A DNA stretch of 64,000 bases from a virus. Of this stretch, positions 34,825 to 43,849 are shown one piece after another. Position numbers and translations under genes: made by a program. How positions within the stretch are numbered: the stretch's first letter is position 1; every line of letters starts with the position of its first letter. The notes beneath the pieces were generated by a model, which did not search any database, was not told where the DNA came from, and saw only the letters and a program-made list of their open reading frames with translations. The DNA is taken from the IMG/VR virus record IMGVR_UViG_3300007512_000015, positions 36,896 to 100,895 of that record, one strand, 5' to 3'.

Positions 34825-36857
34825 CTCTGAACAGCAGCTTCCATCGACAGCTTGTCGAAGTCGATCTCACAGGCCCCGCCCACACAAGCAAGCTCCCGAG
34901 CACCTTCCCCCATGTCCTCTTTTTCGTAGTCCATCAAGAGGTCATAGTTGATGTCCGGGAAGTCGTAGACCCGACTCTCAAACTCTTCCTTGGTGATCTC
35001 CTCGTAAGGAGCAAGGTCATACTTGTGGTCGTCATAAGGCAAGAAACTCAACCCTGTGACCTCATCGAAGTTCTCGAAAAGCCACTCACCTACCTCGTCC
35101 CACTCGTGCTCACGGACGTACACCGTGGCTGACTGGTTGTGGCCTCGAACCGAACACCAAGTATTCATGACATGGAGATAGCGCCGAAGCTGCATCAAAG
35201 CAGACTCGTGGCTCCGCACCATCGCCCCTTCAGGCGACTTGACCGGGAACTCCACAACCCAAGTAGGACACTCCGCATCAGGAGTGTCCTTGTACTGGTT
35301 ATCCTTGAAAACAGGTGCGCCTGAATCACGAACCAGATGGAAGAGCGGGTCGTTAGCCGAGATGCGAACCCGACGGATGTAGTAGGGCGCATACCGAGTG
35401 TGAAAGCCACTGGCGCAATCGACAAGCTGGCTGGAGTTCCCACTGGGCTTCCCACAAGTGATGGAAGCAGGCATGGGCATGTCAAACCACGCTGCCGCCA
35501 CGGCGGCAGTCTCGCGAGCAACGGCATTGAAATGCTTGAGGGCTTCCGGGTCGCAGGACAACTCGGGATTGTCACAATGCCCTGTGATGTCCACGCCCAA
35601 CAGCCGGTCCTCTTCACAGTGCTGGGACCATGCAGGACGGAGGTAGGGGAAGTTCGTGAACGTGGCCTGAATCGCGCCAATCCAAGTAGCCGTCCGAATC
35701 TTTCGAGAGAAAGATTCAACGGTATCTCCAGGGCGCATGATGGCCGCACTCAAGTTGCAGAACTGGCCGCCGCCACCTTCGCCGGTCCAGGGGTCGGTGC
35801 TCTTGGCGTACCGAAGCAGGATTTCCCCACAGGGGTTCGAGCGGCAGTCCGAACGACGCTCTGACCGCTTGGCGACAGGAAACATGAAGAACCCCCGCTC
35901 ACCCGACCCGCTGTTACGGAGAGCTTCCCACTCCTTCAGGAACTCCTCCTTTCCAGGCTTCTGCTTCCAGAAAGCAGAGAAGTTGGCCATGTACCGACAG
36001 GTAGGGAAATCCCCTTTGCTCCAGTCCTTGGCGTGTCGCATCTCTTCGTCGTCTGGGTCGCTGAAGCAGATCAACGCAGCACGTCGGACACCGCCAGCCA
36101 TGACGATTTCTCCAACCATGCAGGCAATATCCGAGGCTTCCACAGAGGAGAGAGGACGGCCTGAAGCAGCATCCAAAGTTTCCTGGCAGAAATCCAAGAG
36201 ACGACGAAGAGGATCCGGTCCTGAAGCACGGCCTCCCTTCGTCACCAGACGAGCACCGGCAGGCCGGATCTGGGAGTAGTCGAAATCAACCGTGTCGCCT
36301 TTCCACATCATCGTCAGACCATCAAAAACCGCATTGGCCCAGCCCTGGGTGCTGTCTTCGATGGTGTACTGGGTCGTGTGTCCAGTGCGAGGGGAAACAT
36401 CCGGGAGGTTATTCACGAACTCGCGCTCGACGCTGTAGCCCACGCCTGTGCCCATCATCAGAATGTAGAGAAGCTCGCTGAAAGAACGAAGCGAATCCAA
36501 AGGGATGAACGCACAGTTGTAGAACATGGTGTTGTCACGGGCTGCCGCTGGTCCTGCGGCCCACAAAGCACGCATAGAAGGAAGGGCATCAAACCGAAGG
36601 ATGGAATCACGAATATCGTTCAACACCGGGGCAGGGATATTCCGGCAACTACGCAGAAACCCGACATATCGGTCTACGGCCTCCTCCAATGTCTCCCGAC
36701 GGCCCTCCTCTTCCCGCCATCGCGGATACGTCCGAGTGAACACAAACTGGGAAAGCGCATTTGGGAACCCTTCGATTGGCTCTGCGGCTTCCGTCTCCGT
36801 CCCAACGGGAAAATGAGCAAGTGACAGTGGTTGGGAGGCGGTGACATCGGGGTTCAT
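34821..36857 (-). CDS. nrdJ: Class II (B12-dependent) ribonucleotide reductase, monomeric type
   Basis: 678 residues; AAGGAG precedes the ATG. Active-site sequence NPCGEI at ~341-346 (thiyl Cys), paired redox Cys candidates C115 (YNCAF) and C367 (GQFCNLS), GTGVGYSVE, GKPSGNSSQLVDC, and a C-terminal CVGGAC pair spaced like the redox pair of the Lactobacillus-type enzyme. No NrdB-like partner is adjacent, fitting a class II enzyme that makes dNTPs without oxygen dependence. It would supply nucleotides for phage replication. Confidence 0.9.
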   Translation of the reverse strand: MNPDVTASQPLSLAHFPVGTETEAAEPIEGFPNALSQFVFTRTYPRWREEEGRRETLEEAVDRYVGFLRSCRNIPAPVLNDIRDSILRFDALPSMRALWAAGPAAARDNTMFYNCAFIPLDSLRSFSELLYILMMGTGVGYSVEREFVNNLPDVSPRTGHTTQYTIEDSTQGWANAVFDGLTMMWKGDTVDFDYSQIRPAGARLVTKGGRASGPDPLRRLLDFCQETLDAASGRPLSSVEASDIACMVGEIVMAGGVRRAALICFSDPDDEEMRHAKDWSKGDFPTCRYMANFSAFWKQKPGKEEFLKEWEALRNSGSGERGFFMFPVAKRSERRSDCRSNPCGEILLRYAKSTDPWTGEGGGGQFCNLSAAIMRPGDTVESFSRKIRTATWIGAIQATFTNFPYLRPAWSQHCEEDRLLGVDITGHCDNPELSCDPEALKHFNAVARETAAVAAAWFDMPMPASITCGKPSGNSSQLVDCASGFHTRYAPYYIRRVRISANDPLFHLVRDSGAPVFKDNQYKDTPDAECPTWVVEFPVKSPEGAMVRSHESALMQLRRYLHVMNTWCSVRGHNQSATVYVREHEWDEVGEWLFENFDEVTGLSFLPYDDHKYDLAPYEEITKEEFESRVYDFPDINYDLLMDYEKEDMGEGARELACVGGACEIDFDKLSMEAAVQS

Positions 36858-36917
36858 TCGGCGGCTCCTTCAAGGGCATAGCGGTAAAAGGCGTATTGGT
36901 CTGGGGCTATTGAAATC

Positions 36918-37919
36918 CTACCGGGATTGGGCACGGTGACAGCCCTCTGCGAGAACGGAAACCAAAGCTACCCACGGGGCAGGGGAGCCGCGCAAAACGG
37001 CTGCCTCCACCCTTGCAAGCCCATGCACAAGCAACCGAAGATTTGCTGTACCCCATCTTCTCGCAGCCGGAATCACGTCCCTTTCGACGGCCCAACGAGG
37101 GGTTCCCAAACGCTCTGCTATTTCCTGCGGATCTTTCGTGTTTTCAAGAAGATAACTGGCAGCCAACCACTCCATCGCGAGGTGCCCTGGACCTCCCCTT
37201 GCCCGAAGTAAAAGCATGAGAGGGTCCCCCGAGATCGAACCTTTTATTTGATAGAGGGCTTTTACAGTTTGTGTGGCTTGGGCAGCACCCAGTGCTTTTG
37301 CGAGGGGTTGGAGGTCCATCTCTGCGGATTTCCGTACCGTGCCTCGAAGGTGCTCCACACTAATCTCGGAATCCCCTCGGGCCTTGGCCAAGGCCGAAGC
37401 CTTCAAGACCTCTTGAGAGATCATCCCCAAATCAGTCCCCACCGCGCCCACAAGCCCTGTTGCCAGTTTGGTCCCCAGCGTGCTTCCTGGAAGGAGCCTC
37501 TGGGCTTCGTAAGAGGCGAAGCGGATTGCAAGAGCCTTGCGATCCTTGCGTGAACCCGGTCGCTCAAAGGGAAGGTGGACGAGCTTGGGGTGGGAAAGCG
37601 AGGGAGCCTTCTTTTTGAGGTCCCCTTCATGCAGAAGCAGAAGCGTAGACTCCACGCCTGAAGCAACATGATCCTCGACCACTCCAGGGTCCAACTTGGC
37701 TCCGTGGCGAACCACCACCAAAAGGGACTCCCCAAAAGTCAGGGCGCACGAAAGAGCGTCTTCCACTTCAGGAGTCGGGTGAGAATCCTCAACCCGGACG
37801 ATGCGTCGGCCTGCTTTGGCTGCTTCACGACAAGCCACCTGAAGTTCGCGGTTCCAGAGAAAGGCTTCAGAACCAGAGATGGAGACAAGCGGGGGAGGGG
37901 CACTCCAGGACCAGGACAT
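36918..37919 (-). CDS. holA: DNA polymerase III delta-like clamp-loader subunit (HolA)
   Basis: 333 residues from ATG. The start PLVSISGSEAFLWNREL resembles HolA (VYLLYGEE-FL), followed by an alpha/beta lobe (RRIVRVEDSHPTPEVEDALS, ESLLVVVRHG). The C-terminal third is a helical collar (GDPLMLLLRARGG, RLGTPRWAVERDVIPAARRW). Length fits delta (~340). It has no P-loop, as expected. It overlaps the delta-prime gene by one TGATG junction, supporting joint function. Confidence 0.72.
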   Translation of the reverse strand: MSWSWSAPPPLVSISGSEAFLWNRELQVACREAAKAGRRIVRVEDSHPTPEVEDALSCALTFGESLLVVVRHGAKLDPGVVEDHVASGVESTLLLLHEGDLKKKAPSLSHPKLVHLPFERPGSRKDRKALAIRFASYEAQRLLPGSTLGTKLATGLVGAVGTDLGMISQEVLKASALAKARGDSEISVEHLRGTVRKSAEMDLQPLAKALGAAQATQTVKALYQIKGSISGDPLMLLLRARGGPGHLAMEWLAASYLLENTKDPQEIAERLGTPRWAVERDVIPAARRWGTANLRLLVHGLARVEAAVLRGSPAPWVALVSVLAEGCHRAQSR

Positions 37920-38524
37920 CAAACACCCCCTACGAGGGCGTCAGCCGCACGCAAGGGGCTTACGGGTGTGTGTTGCAGGGCCTCACGGATGCGTACCCAC
38001 AAGACCGATGCTGCGGGATCCTCGGCTTCCTCTTCCAGATGGAAAAGAATGCCGTTCAACAAATCCGTTTCTGTTCCCTTGTGTTTCCGAAGGACTCCCA
38101 GGACACCGCCGAAATCTTGCTTCTTCAAGGCAGCCCACAGATCGGAGACTCCCGCCATGTCCTCCCACCGGACTACGGGGGGTCCCGGACACCAGACAGC
38201 GTGGACTCTGGAGATGATCGTGGGAATCACCGAGTTCCGATGGTGTGCCCAAAGCAATATCTGAAGGGAGGCGGTGGTTGATTCCTCCAGAGTTTTCAGG
38301 AGGGCGTCAGCCGCTTCCGGGGTTGCTTCGTCCACAGGACCCACCACCAGAAAGGGCTTCTTGTCTCCCACCCCTGCATGGGATGCCAGTTCCACAATGG
38401 TCCTGGAATCATCAACCTTCAATCCCCCATCTCCGATGACATCGGAGATGAGGCGACCTTCAGCCTCGGCAGTCTGTAGAGCGGTGTCCCGTGCTACGGG
38501 GCCAAAAAACAGACGAGCCGCCAT
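37919..38524 (-). CDS. holB: DNA polymerase III delta-prime-like subunit (HolB), reduced
   Basis: 201 residues from ATG at 38524, overlapping the upstream stop. Hallmarks are ALLKTLEES, LQILLWAHHRNSVIPTIISR, the delta-prime equivalent of the conserved ...LLPTIxSRC arginine-finger region. It lacks the P-loop and zinc module and is shorter than cellular HolB (~330), so it is a compact, non-hydrolysing subunit. Together with HolA-like and DnaX-like genes it completes a clamp loader. Confidence 0.7.
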   Translation of the reverse strand: MAARLFFGPVARDTALQTAEAEGRLISDVIGDGGLKVDDSRTIVELASHAGVGDKKPFLVVGPVDEATPEAADALLKTLEESTTASLQILLWAHHRNSVIPTIISRVHAVWCPGPPVVRWEDMAGVSDLWAALKKQDFGGVLGVLRKHKGTETDLLNGILFHLEEEAEDPAASVLWVRIREALQHTPVSPLRAADALVGGV

Positions 38525-38730
38525 CAGACAGAGACAACGAAACGGCCCTTGCAGGTTTCGCAAGAGTAGTGAATGGCAGTGCCCCCTGCGGGGAGCTTGA
38601 ACTTCATAGCGATCTTTGAAGTCTTGCCTTCACACCCTGCTTTCGCCCGACAGGAGACCCACACAACCTTGCCCTCGTCTTTGTCGGGCTTGCGTGGAGT
38701 GGGGCGAGGTCTTTTCGGCTTCTGACTCAT
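38524..38730 (-). CDS. Small zinc-binding protein
   Basis: 68 residues. Cys pattern WVSCRAKAGCEG ... HYSCETC suggests a zinc ribbon. Basic N-terminus. It precedes the delta-prime gene with a TGATG overlap. Function unknown. Confidence 0.5.
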   Translation of the reverse strand: MSQKPKRPRPTPRKPDKDEGKVVWVSCRAKAGCEGKTSKIAMKFKLPAGGTAIHYSCETCKGRFVVSV

Positions 38731-38806
38731 ACTTCACCAGTACCCAACGGAGAGGGATCCTGACCCCCTGGACAGACACGTTCAAGGGAAAAAGTGTCAA
38801 GCGGCT

Positions 38807-39340
38807 TCAGGGGTATCCGGCTGCTTGGGCGTACTCAACAAGCAGCTTCCCGACCATCTCAATGAACTGACTCCTGTCCGGGTAGAGATTGCCAACGGCC
38901 TCTCCCTGATAAAAGGCTGTCGTCCCAACAGTCGTCCCTGCTTCCAGCGCGGTCCCGGCAGAAGTCTCGGCAACAGATCCCCCGCCAGGAGCGTAGGCTG
39001 TGCTTGGCAAAACAACTGACGAGCCAGAAGAAGGAAGGGTTCCTGACCACCGCAAAAGCCGGTTATCGGACATCATGGGCACAACAACGGATTCCCACTG
39101 TTGCCCGCTAATCCAAAGGTTCCGAGGAACGAGAGCGCGGACCTCTTGAGAGACTTCCTCAACAAGACGGAATCCAACCTTGCGTGAAGGGTGTGCCCGA
39201 GTTGATGAAGGGTAAACCGCCCGGAGCTTGCCCATAAGGACGAGCCACAACGGACCTTTCAGACACTTGGAAAGTTCAGTGGCGGTACGGACAGGGACTC
39301 GACTACCGCCCCTGGAGCCACGAAAGATAGTTCGACTCAT
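38807..39340 (-). CDS. Unknown protein under a hairpin-sequestered ribosome binding site
   Basis: 177 residues. Beta/loop-rich; includes LVLMGKLRAVYPSS, LVPRNLWISGQQWESV and a Gly/Ser-rich stretch in the middle. No family recognised. Its AGGAGG lies in a perfect stem (39345-39364), suggesting control at translation initiation. Confidence 0.55.
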   Translation of the reverse strand: MSRTIFRGSRGGSRVPVRTATELSKCLKGPLWLVLMGKLRAVYPSSTRAHPSRKVGFRLVEEVSQEVRALVPRNLWISGQQWESVVVPMMSDNRLLRWSGTLPSSGSSVVLPSTAYAPGGGSVAETSAGTALEAGTTVGTTAFYQGEAVGNLYPDRSQFIEMVGKLLVEYAQAAGYP

Positions 39341-39344
39341 CCGA

Positions 39345-39364
39345 TCCTCCTACGAGTAGGAGGA
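39345..39364 (-). promoter_or_regulatory. Hairpin sequestering the Shine-Dalgarno
   Basis: On the minus strand the mRNA reads TCCTCCTA-CTCG-TAGGAGGA, then TCGG and ATG. An eight-base-pair perfect stem with a four-base loop completely pairs the AGGAGG of the gene at 38807-39340. It may act as a translational switch, opened by heat, a protein or translation of an upstream leader. No known riboswitch class fits. Confidence 0.75.
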
Positions 39365-39826
39365 GATAAGGACTTGATTGATTGTCTCTGTTGTTGTCTG
39401 GGTTCTATCTCTCTCTACTACCTTCTTCTTATCTCTCGCTACGCTCGTTCTATTTCAGTCGAACCTACGGTTCTCCTTACTTCTCTATCCTTTCTAATCC
39501 TTCCTTATGTCTGTGGAAGGCAGGACAGATTGTAAGGGGGTTCGAGGAATCCCACTCTCTAAACGGCTCTCTTCTATGAAGGCCGAGGTAAAGGCTGATT
39601 CCGAGGCTCCGCTCTTGCGAGGGGGGAGCAACCCTTGAAGTTCCCTATTTCTTATCTCCTGTGAGGTTGATCCAAACGGCGGGGTTCCTTACCGCCCTGG
39701 TTTCCCAGGTCCCGGCAATCCTCGAATCAACAAGCTCACAGTCAGACAACTGGCCACGCTGTTCAAGGATCCCAAGACACTCTTATGAGGTCTGGACGTG
39801 GGTACTCTATAGGCAGCGGAGAGGTC
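39365..39826. other. Long non-coding leader region
   Basis: 462 bases with no convincing gene. The first half is C/T-rich on the plus strand (TCTCTCTACTACC, CTTCTTCTTATCTC), then mixed. It separates a minus-strand gene and a plus-strand gene, so it should carry promoters and leader for both. I see no tRNA or clear -10/-35. Confidence 0.4.
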
Positions 39827-40189
39827 ATGCAAGGAATCCCCCAAAATCCAGGTCGCTATGAAGTATGGATTGCCAAGGAGGACGGCGATTGTGCGCGTCC
39901 TTTAGAGAAGACCGGATCTTTTGTTGACCTTGGTGAAGCTCTCTTGTGGGCGGGGCGAGTGCTCCGTGGCTTGGGTGGCTCTTCCCTCCAAGCTCAAAAC
40001 AGCCGTCTTGTCGGTGAGGGGTACGCCTGCAACAGCATCGTTGTAAGGGACCCGGATGCAGCCACAACCTTCTGCACGGCCATCTCCAATGCGTCCCTCA
40101 CAGAGAATGACGGGACCACCTCTTCCTCTACGCCGTCCCAGACCGTCCCAATGTGGGAGCCTGATGACCCGGACATTCCGGTGGCCTAA
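39827..40189 (+). CDS. Unknown small protein
   Basis: 120 residues; the ATG at 39827 has GGAGAG upstream (an earlier ATG at 39785 is less supported). Alpha/beta N-terminal part (GRYEVWIAKEDGDCARPLE), Ser/Thr-rich acidic tail. It shares a CTAA double stop with the opposing sigma-like gene. No family. Confidence 0.5.
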   Translation: MQGIPQNPGRYEVWIAKEDGDCARPLEKTGSFVDLGEALLWAGRVLRGLGGSSLQAQNSRLVGEGYACNSIVVRDPDAATTFCTAISNASLTENDGTTSSSTPSQTVPMWEPDDPDIPVA

Positions 40190-41358
40190 AAGAGTACGAG
40201 AGTCTCTCCTTGGGCACGGCCTGCGTCTGTTGCCAAGTAGCTGTCACCCTTATGGATGGTGAGAAGACCTCGACCTCCAAGCAGCCGGATTGCCCGGTTG
40301 AAGTGGGCGGGAGGATATTCCAGATCACCCTGAATCTCGTTCTTGGTGGAGAAGGGTTCCTCGATGACATACTCCAGGATCGTCTTCGCCATCTTCAGCG
40401 TGATTGACGATTCCCGAAGGTCCGACCGAACACGGGCGGTCAGGTGGCCTGCACGCAGGACGGTGATCCCCTCGCTGTCTGCAATCTCTTGCCGAGAAGC
40501 CCCGCCACACATGAGGTCGAACACCCGAAGCAGCCGCTCATGGGATTGGGGACGAGCAGCACGGAGGCAGTCTCTTGCGAGGTCCAGAAACTCCGCATCA
40601 AACTCACTCTCTTCGTCTGCATCATCCATAATGTCGAACTGCCCTTGAAGAGCCTTCCCGTTGTCATCGGTGGCGTAGACAACCGAGAACGAAGTCACGT
40701 CCATCGCATCGTCCGCGATCTTCCCTTCGTTGTGGTACTCCCGGTCTGTCCGTGATCCGCGCATCTCCCGAAGCAGTGCATCCTGACCGCGACGGCGAAG
40801 CTGGTTGATGATCTTGCGGCCAATCCAGTCAGCGAGATTGGAGAGGCTGGGCTGGTATCCGCGTCGAAGGTGGGCATCGAAGGAGCCTTCAGCGCCCCAC
40901 TGCCCGATAGCAATATGGACAGCGCCCACAATGTCTTCCCTGGTTTCCAGAGGGAAGCGGGCACGGAGCTTGTAGGAGAGGCGATTGACCAGCCCGCTTT
41001 CGAGCCGCTGGTTCAGCCATTCCCGAGTAGTCACGTTGCCTTGGAGGGTGAGGGCCACGGCCTCCTGCTCCTCCCGCTTGACGCGAGCGATGAGGTCCCT
41101 CATGTCACCCTGAATAGCCTTATAGAGTTCAGCAGCGAACTCCTCCACGGCATGACGACCACGGTAGCCGTGACCGTAAACAACATCACGGTTGAACAGC
41201 TTCCGGCCACAGCCTTGGGAATCACCAAGGGAGGCAAAGGCTTCGCGAACCAAGGAGTCGCAGGTTTCGGGGGAGTCAGGGTTCTGGAGGCGAACGGCGT
41301 CAATCACTTCGATGAGACGCGCAGTTCGTGCTCGCAACACGGGCTTGGCTTGGGGCAT
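40186..41358 (-). CDS. Sigma-factor-like regulator with winged-helix end
   Basis: 390 residues from ATG with GAGGAACCCG upstream. A region-2-like part (FPLETREDIVGAVHIAIGQ ... LADWIGRKIINQLRRRGQ) resembles sigma-70 region 2. A region-4-like HTH follows (ASRQEIADSEGITVLRAGHL), then a winged-helix-like end (ILEYVIEEPFSTKNEIQGD ... LLGGRGLLTI). Linker is acidic. Could program host RNA polymerase. Divergent from the large gene at 41583. Weak similarity, read by eye. Confidence 0.58.
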   Translation of the reverse strand: MPQAKPVLRARTARLIEVIDAVRLQNPDSPETCDSLVREAFASLGDSQGCGRKLFNRDVVYGHGYRGRHAVEEFAAELYKAIQGDMRDLIARVKREEQEAVALTLQGNVTTREWLNQRLESGLVNRLSYKLRARFPLETREDIVGAVHIAIGQWGAEGSFDAHLRRGYQPSLSNLADWIGRKIINQLRRRGQDALLREMRGSRTDREYHNEGKIADDAMDVTSFSVVYATDDNGKALQGQFDIMDDADEESEFDAEFLDLARDCLRAARPQSHERLLRVFDLMCGGASRQEIADSEGITVLRAGHLTARVRSDLRESSITLKMAKTILEYVIEEPFSTKNEIQGDLEYPPAHFNRAIRLLGGRGLLTIHKGDSYLATDAGRAQGETLVLF

Positions 41359-41582
41359 CGGGTTCCTCGTCTTGACCTGGGACAGCAAGCTGCTTGAGGT
41401 CTGGGTAGGGTTAGGGTGTTGCGACGGGTGACGATGCTCTTGCCGAGCGGGTCTGGGAAGCAACGATCTGATCGTAACACGAAATCGCGTGTGTGCGAGC
41501 CAAGAGTGGCGTTTTTTCTTTGTCTATCGTCACGGTCCATATGAAACGTGGGATGGCGAGCCAGAATCCCGTGGAGGTAGAT
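41359..41582. promoter_or_regulatory. Divergent regulatory region
   Basis: 224 bases between two divergent genes. It includes an ACGAT-CTG-ATCGT inverted repeat near 41463-41475 and a T-rich stretch (GTTTTTTCTTTG, ~41511). The plus-strand gene is preceded by TGGAGGTAGAT. No confident promoter consensus. Confidence 0.4.
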
Positions 41583-43838
41583 ATGACACGCATCATGGCG
41601 AAAGCAAGAAATCTCATGGAGTCGCTCGCAGAGGAAGATCCTCTGCGGGGCAAGCTGGCATCTTTGCTCAAAGAGGCTGGCATCCGGGACGACCTTTTCG
41701 CCCGTGCTTCAGTTCTGGAAGGGGCGCTTGGCCTCCCCGCAAACTCCTTGGCCCGCACCCCTTCCAGGGATCTTGTGGATATTCAGCGGAACTTCCCTGA
41801 CATCAACGAGCAGTTCTTCGACCTTCGCCGCGACTACGATCTCTACGGAGCGGTGATCGGAGGGGCCAGCCAGATCCGAGGAACCGAGTTCACCCCTGAT
41901 GAGATTGCCCAGTCGTTGATTGCAGGGCTTACCATCAAGAACCTGGATCGGGTGAAGGGTGGAAGCATCTACCGCCGACTGGGTGAGAAGCTCAAGAACC
42001 AAATCAAGTCAGGCCGCGTAGATATGAAGGGCCTTGCGGGCACTCTCCGCAGATGGGCTGCCACCCGAGCGATGGATGTCATCGACCGACGGCCACAAGA
42101 CAGCCTCGATGAAATGTCTGATGGCGACAACGCGACCCTTATCGACCGTTTTTACAGTGACCCTGGAACCTCCGAAACAGCACTGGCTGTCTCTTTGGTG
42201 AATGATCCCCGCCTACTTCGAGAGATCGACCGTGCGGTGCGGGGGCAGATCGGGAACGCTGAAGCACAGGTTGCTGTATGGGAGGCCATCCTGGCCAATC
42301 CCGGACTCCTGGATGTCAAACGGAATGGCGTAGGCGTAGACCAGCAGGGCCTTGCTGATGTTCTCTCCGAGGGTGGAAGGTCCGTGTCCAGGCAGAACGC
42401 CGGAAGGAAGTTCCGGGAGAAGGTTCTCCCGGCGATGCAGAATGCCCTCGCGAATGACGAGAGGCTCCAGCAGACCCTGATGCGGGACCGAGAAATCCAA
42501 GAGGTCTTCCAGGACGCCATGCGGCTCGCTGCCGGATACGCCCGCAAGTCCATGCGCGGGGGAGACTACGGAGGGGCTGCGAGTAGCAAGCAGTTGGTGA
42601 AGGACATGATCGCCAACATGCGACGGGTGAAGACCCCGGCTGAACGAAGCCATGCCGTTGAGCAGGTGCAACACGCGGAAGCCGCGAGGTCCATCACCCC
42701 CCAACAGGCCAAAGAGGTCATGTCAGCCATCAATAAGGCTACATCGGCCCGCACAGCAGAATGGAAAGGCTGGACCGAGGACATGCCTGTTCAGGTAGTG
42801 ACGATGAAGGGCACCGAGGTGTTCCCGAATCTCGCCGCTGCCCAGAAGAAGTACCGCGACCTGGACCCCCGCCGTAACGGGCGCAAGTTCACCTGGGCCA
42901 TGAAGGATCGTGTCAAAGGCCGCCCTGCAATCCGCTTTGAGGCATGGGACGTGAACAGAATGATGTCTATGTCTGCTTCCTCGAAGAGCGGGAGGGCGAT
43001 GGCTGGGCCTTGGTACGGAATGGTGTGGGGGGGTGATTATGGGAATGACCTTGTACGTTTCTTCCTTGGGAGGAACAAGGGGGCCGTTAGCCGCTGGTTC
43101 AGAGGGGTTGGGGATCACGGGCCGGATTCAAAGTTCGAGTCGGGGGCCATCTTTGACTACGGCTTCAACAGTTCGTATTCGCTCACCCGCAATGGAGTGA
43201 CCCTGAAGGGGAAGGACTTTCAGGCTGCGAACGCGGCCATTCGCTTGCACGACGAATGGAAGAAAGCTCTGCATGACTTCCAAGCACAGGGGGCTACTAC
43301 AAGGTCAGAGGATAAGGAGTTCACGGAAGACTATGCAAAGAACCTGCGGCTTGCCCGTAAGGTTGCTGTGCGGTTCCTTCGCGACAGGACGGCGTGCGGT
43401 CCCGGATGCTCGTGTGGTGGAAACTGCACAGGCCAGTGCCAGTCTCACCGAGCTTCCGAGCAGGAAGCCGAAAAGCTGGAAGCAGAAGCACAGGCCAACC
43501 GTGATCAGGCCGAGGCCGATGAGGCGAAAGCAGAAGCGGCCCAGATGAAAGAGGCTGGGTTCGAGAGCCATTTCAAGAAGGGCGAGTACCTCTACGATTT
43601 CTTCTCGGAGAAGCGTCTGCCCTATCGAGTTTTCGAGAAAGAGGATCGGAACGGGGTCACCCATTTCATCCCCAATGAGGTTGTCATCGAAACGATTGCG
43701 CTGACACGCGGTGGCGAGCGACGGTCAATCGAGGACACGATTCGGAAGATTGATTTCAAGAACGGGGATGTAAACCACTTCCTCGACCATCTGGCGGGAG
43801 CGATTGCCGACCAGTACAGCGGTGCTTTGAGCTTCTAA
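41583..43838 (+). CDS. Large unknown protein with sigma-like segment and Cys cluster
   Basis: 751 residues; the ATG at 41583 has TGGAGGTAGAT immediately upstream, better than earlier in-frame starts. An N-terminal helical region (LARTPSRDLVDIQRNF; TLRRWAATRAMDVIDRRPQ) vaguely recalls sigma regions 2-4, with a possible HTH at GLADVLSEGGRSVSRQNAG. The middle is beta-rich. Near residue 635 a Cys-rich knot reads CGPGCSCGGNCTGQCQSH. It leads the packaging operon and may be a virion or packaging-linked protein. Function unknown. Confidence 0.52.
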   Translation: MTRIMAKARNLMESLAEEDPLRGKLASLLKEAGIRDDLFARASVLEGALGLPANSLARTPSRDLVDIQRNFPDINEQFFDLRRDYDLYGAVIGGASQIRGTEFTPDEIAQSLIAGLTIKNLDRVKGGSIYRRLGEKLKNQIKSGRVDMKGLAGTLRRWAATRAMDVIDRRPQDSLDEMSDGDNATLIDRFYSDPGTSETALAVSLVNDPRLLREIDRAVRGQIGNAEAQVAVWEAILANPGLLDVKRNGVGVDQQGLADVLSEGGRSVSRQNAGRKFREKVLPAMQNALANDERLQQTLMRDREIQEVFQDAMRLAAGYARKSMRGGDYGGAASSKQLVKDMIANMRRVKTPAERSHAVEQVQHAEAARSITPQQAKEVMSAINKATSARTAEWKGWTEDMPVQVVTMKGTEVFPNLAAAQKKYRDLDPRRNGRKFTWAMKDRVKGRPAIRFEAWDVNRMMSMSASSKSGRAMAGPWYGMVWGGDYGNDLVRFFLGRNKGAVSRWFRGVGDHGPDSKFESGAIFDYGFNSSYSLTRNGVTLKGKDFQAANAAIRLHDEWKKALHDFQAQGATTRSEDKEFTEDYAKNLRLARKVAVRFLRDRTACGPGCSCGGNCTGQCQSHRASEQEAEKLEAEAQANRDQAEADEAKAEAAQMKEAGFESHFKKGEYLYDFFSEKRLPYRVFEKEDRNGVTHFIPNEVVIETIALTRGGERRSIEDTIRKIDFKNGDVNHFLDHLAGAIADQYSGALSF

Positions 43839-43849
43839 AGGAGAACAAC

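Noticed and set aside
39382-39579. 65-codon frame in the long non-coding gap
   Set aside because: Low-complexity Ser/Leu translation from C/T-rich DNA and no convincing ribosome binding site.
41400-41425. GGGTAGGGTTAGGGTG telomere-like stretch
   Set aside because: A short chance G/T-rich run in a divergent region with no repeat array or terminal position.
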